DNA of 64,000 bases from Verrucomicrobiaceae bacterium (GTDB lineage: Bacteria > Verrucomicrobiota > Verrucomicrobiia > Verrucomicrobiales > Verrucomicrobiaceae), in NCBI GenBank assembly GCA_016713245.1, contig JADJPM010000004.1, forward strand, positions 3,162,001 to 3,226,000. The letters are read 5' to 3'. The notes under the pieces were generated by a model. It made no database searches. It saw only the letters and a list, made by a program, of their open reading frames with translations, and was not told the DNA's origin. The number at the start of each line of letters is the position of its first letter. Position 1 is the stretch's first letter. Made by a program: the position numbers and the translations under genes. Positions 61,296-64,000 of this stretch are shown here, piece by piece.

Positions 61296-63011
61296 ATGGC
61301 CTCTTTCCTTTCCTCCCTGTGCGGCACTTGTGGCCGGAGTTACCAGTCGTTGATGATGCGGGCCGCGAAGGCGGGTGGCCCCCTTTCCGGGCTGGTGGGT
61401 CTGGCGGCAGATCTGGGCACGCCGGTGGCGAATTTTATCCTGTGGCTCACGATTGGAACGGGCTGCCTCACGCTGCTGGCGGGCCTTCTGTGGTTCGGCG
61501 GGCAGCAGCGGAAGCTGCGCATTGCCCTCGCGAATGGTCAGGCCAGCCAGGAGGAGATCGAGCGAGCCACCGAGCACAACGTGTGGAGCGTGAGCTTTGC
61601 CTTCGGTCTCGTCTCGACCATCGTACTTTGTCTCTTCATGGGAGCGCAGAAGCTGGCGGCAGAAGAGGACAAAGGGGTGCTCGCCACGCTCGTCCCGGCA
61701 TTGGAGAAAATGCAGCAGTCCTTGCTAAAGGTGGAGAAGGGTGTGGCGGAGGTGAAGCAATCCACCGAACGCATTGAGACGAAGACTGAAACCATCGTGG
61801 AAACACAGAAGCAGGTGCTCGCGAAGCTGGAGGACATGAGCGCGGTGTTTGAGCAGGCTGCGAAAGGCGGGGCGATCATCGCCAGCCCTTCCACTCCGGC
61901 GGAGCACTACCACAACGCCCGAATGCACGAGCTGAAGGCCGACTTCGCCAGTGCCCGCAAGAGCTACAATGCCTTTCTCGCCAGCGGTGTGGACTTCATC
62001 GACCCTTATCTGGCCTACACGGATATGCTGAAGGTGCAGGATGGCCTCGAAGGAGCCCGGGAGATCGTCACCGCCATGCGAAAGAGCAACCCAAGCACGA
62101 GTCTCGAGACGGCCGCCGCCCTGCTTTTGCTCAAAGAACCTCGGATCGCCGCTTTGAAGTCCATTTTTGAAAAACAGCCGGAATTCGCCCCGGCGGCCTA
62201 TTTTCTCAGTCGCGAGTTTTCTCTCGAAAAACTCGGTGAGCAGACGCTCGCTGACAAACGTGAGGAGAAGGTGTGGTTGGAGAAATTCCGCACTTTGGAT
62301 ACCTCAGGCAAGCTGCAGCGGTATGTGATGGATAAGAAACAGGCCAAAACATGGATCGAGGATGCCGAGGCACGTTTTGCCAAGCTCACCGCGATGCCCG
62401 CCGCCGTGCTGGACAATCCGGTGACTCTCTCCGCCACGCAATCGAACCAAGGGTGGATGTTGAATCTTGGCTTCGCAGACTACAAAATCAAAAGCGTGGA
62501 GTATCAGCTCGATGGGGAGGGCGGTTTCAAATCAACCGGCTTTGCCAACATGACCAATCCGCAGACCGGCCTGCCCATGCCGAGCCAGACGATCATGGTC
62601 GCCACGCTCTCGCCGGGCGATCACAAGCTGGAGGTGCGCTACACCGACATGGCGGACCAGATCAACGGCCCCTTCACGCTCAAGCTGAACACGGCCGAAG
62701 CCGCAGTGAAATCCGGCAAGGCCATGCTCGACATGAGCGGCCCGTCCTGGCTCAGCATCCAAAATGGCAATGTGTACTTCACCGGTGTGCTCACGCATCG
62801 CGGCATCCTCCAAACCATCCGCTACTCCTTCGATAGCGAGAGCCTCGACAAGGAGTTCCCCTTCTCCCCGCCGAAGCCCGGCGAGGGACAGTATGAGATC
62901 GGCGATGCGCTGCCTTTCCTCAAAGCACCCGCCGGTTTGAAGTTCGTGGCACTGCAACTGACCTTTATCGACGGCACCAAGTCCGAGCTGAAGAAGTATC
63001 CAGTGCCTTGA
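61296..63011 (+). CDS. Membrane protein with MotA/TolQ-like start and coiled coil, function unknown
   Basis: 571 residues. Two membrane helices (NFILWLTIGTGCLTLLAGLL, about 44-63; SFAFGLVSTIVLCLFMG, about 103-119) are followed by a coiled coil (~130-190; KMQQSLLKVEKGVAEVKQST, RIETKTETIVETQKQVLAKL). Next come helical TPR-like units (HYHNARMHELKADFASARKS) and a beta-rich C-terminal half (GWMLNLGFADYKIKSVEYQL). The whole protein matches no family I know. The start at 61296 is chosen over a TTG at 61275. The gene lies 80 bases after the DUF1501 gene, and the following gene converges on it. Confidence 0.68.
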   Translation: MASFLSSLCGTCGRSYQSLMMRAAKAGGPLSGLVGLAADLGTPVANFILWLTIGTGCLTLLAGLLWFGGQQRKLRIALANGQASQEEIERATEHNVWSVSFAFGLVSTIVLCLFMGAQKLAAEEDKGVLATLVPALEKMQQSLLKVEKGVAEVKQSTERIETKTETIVETQKQVLAKLEDMSAVFEQAAKGGAIIASPSTPAEHYHNARMHELKADFASARKSYNAFLASGVDFIDPYLAYTDMLKVQDGLEGAREIVTAMRKSNPSTSLETAAALLLLKEPRIAALKSIFEKQPEFAPAAYFLSREFSLEKLGEQTLADKREEKVWLEKFRTLDTSGKLQRYVMDKKQAKTWIEDAEARFAKLTAMPAAVLDNPVTLSATQSNQGWMLNLGFADYKIKSVEYQLDGEGGFKSTGFANMTNPQTGLPMPSQTIMVATLSPGDHKLEVRYTDMADQINGPFTLKLNTAEAAVKSGKAMLDMSGPSWLSIQNGNVYFTGVLTHRGILQTIRYSFDSESLDKEFPFSPPKPGEGQYEIGDALPFLKAPAGLKFVALQLTFIDGTKSELKKYPVP

Positions 63012-63029
63012 TGGAGATCGGTTTGCTGA

Positions 63030-64000
63030 TCACGCGTTCGCCTTCAGCCAGGTGAAGCTGCGTTCGCATTCGCCTTTCTGGTAGGCGATCTCGGCGTCTT
63101 TTTTGCCGGGGCCGTCGGGGGCTTTGAAGCTATCGATCTTTTTGCCTTTCTTCGCGAGGTCGAGCCAGGCTTTGAACATGTCGGTGTCTCGATGGCCGGG
63201 GAAGATGGTCCAGAAGTCGTCCTTGGTGACTTCAAAGGGCCTCGCGAAGCCGGAGATCGTCTCCACTTGAAGCGGAACGCCGGGGGCGAGTTCGGCGAAG
63301 CGTTTGGCGTAGGCTTTGAAGTCGATGAGACCTTCGCCGATGGCGGTCCACTGGACGTTGACGGCACCGTTTTCGCCTTCCCAAAGCATGCTATCGCGCA
63401 CGCTGGAGCAGACGGTGACAGGACCGAGCACTTCGAGGTGTTTCATCGGCTCTTCGAGCGCCCACACGGCGTTGCCGGGATCGATATTGGCACCGACGTA
63501 GCCTTTGCCGGCCACTTCGATGAGCTCACGTAGCTCCGCGGACTGCATGTCACCCGCGTGGTTCTCGATGGCTATCTTGATGCCCTCGGCCTCGGCGCGA
63601 CTTTGGTTGGCTTTGATGGATTTGATCGTGTTTTCGATGTGCTTGGCGATGCCGCCATCCGTTGAGCGATCCTTTTTGATTACCGAGGTAGCAGCGTGCG
63701 ACGGGCGAGCCGAGTGCCTTGGCGATCTTGATCGTGAGGGCGAGGTGATCCACGCCGGTGCCATTGGAGGCCTTCCAGGTGTTCGAGCTTTCACACACGC
63801 TGCCGGTGCCGACATAGACTTGCAGATTGGCTTTATGCGCCTGCTCTTTGAGGCTCTTCAAATAGGCGTCTTCGAAGTTCTCGAACACGCCGAGTTCGGA
63901 GAGGAAGATCGTGTTGAGCTTCAGTGAGGCGGCGTAGTCGATGTATTGCGCGGCTTTCCATCCGGTGGCTCGGACGGAGAAATGATCGAGGCCGATGGGA
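63030..64000 (-). pseudogene. Sugar phosphate isomerase/epimerase (AP endonuclease 2 TIM barrel), frameshifted, 5' end outside window
   Basis: Two frames make one protein. The 5' part (to about 63675) reads IGLDHFSVRATGWKAAQYID, LNTIFLSELGVFENFEDAYL, VYVGTGSVCESSNTWK and LGSPVARCYLGNQK. The 3' part (to 63030) reads DGGIAKHIENTIKSIKANQS, KIAIENHAGDMQSAELRELI, GANIDPGNAVWALEEPMKHL and PLQVETISG. This is the xylose-isomerase-like TIM barrel, with metal ligands such as Glu and His in IENH, Asp in NIDPGN and Glu in VETISG. The break is in the CCTTTTT run at 63671-63677, where one extra base relative to the family pushes CYLGNQK into GSLNG instead of DRSTDGG. The start codon lies beyond base 64000. 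Confidence 0.82.

Overview
The window reads as chromosome of a Verrucomicrobiota bacterium, probably Verrucomicrobiaceae (Prosthecobacter/Verrucomicrobium-like). The reasons are paired DUF1501 and DUF1549/DUF1553 proteins (typical of Planctomycetes and Verrucomicrobia), SHD1-domain and ThuA proteins, a huge secreted delta-60-repeat protein, GC-rich coding sequence, and housekeeping genes (rpmI, rplT, pheS, pheT, lgt, surE, rdgB) with ordinary bacterial architecture. This is inference from domain content; no 16S gene is present.

Layout. 1-1.4 kb: 5' part of a DEAD-family RNA helicase (minus). 1.5-4.6 kb: accessory stretch with an orphan ORF, an IS3-family element sitting in codon 4 of a DUF6994-like gene, and a likely group II intron 3' remnant at that gene's stop codon. 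4.8-7.9 kb: DUF1501 -> DUF1549/DUF1553 operon. 7.9-8.6 kb: VapBC-type toxin-antitoxin pair. 8.6-16 kb: surE, a small membrane protein, an MFS transporter, the korAB 2-oxoacid oxidoreductase, a FAD amine-oxidase-like enzyme and a subclass-B3-like metallo-beta-lactamase. 16.07-18.55 kb: small island bounded by a 30-bp direct repeat of the tRNA-Thr 3' end, holding decayed toxin-antitoxin modules. 18.7-22.8 kb: rdgB, a phosphodiester glycosidase lipoprotein, a hybrid histidine kinase, rpmI and rplT.

22.9-35.8 kb is one 4,299-residue secreted protein: subtilase domain, then three rounds of two Ig-like (choice-of-anchor D) domains plus fourteen delta-60 repeats. 36-39.5 kb: pheS and pheT. 39.6-45.6 kb: a block of SHD1 protein, lipoprotein, FecR protein, CHASE2 adenylate cyclase and second FecR protein, bounded on the far side by a diverged second copy of the pheT 3' end; this is the best candidate for an undescribed signalling island. 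45.7-55 kb: lgt, a Tat-type secreted protein, a CNNM/CorC-type transporter, a ThuA protein, tRNA-Lys, a coiled-coil membrane protein, an EamA transporter, a secreted beta-propeller-like protein and a PlsC acyltransferase. 55.2-61.2 kb: a second DUF1549/DUF1553 and DUF1501 pair, split by a TMTC-like membrane TPR gene. 61.3-64 kb: a membrane coiled-coil protein and a frameshifted sugar phosphate isomerase/epimerase running off the window.

Three short indels (two in the IS, one in the last gene), two of them in homopolymer runs, plus a G15 run in a toxin gene, mean that either recent decay or sequence errors must be considered at those places.
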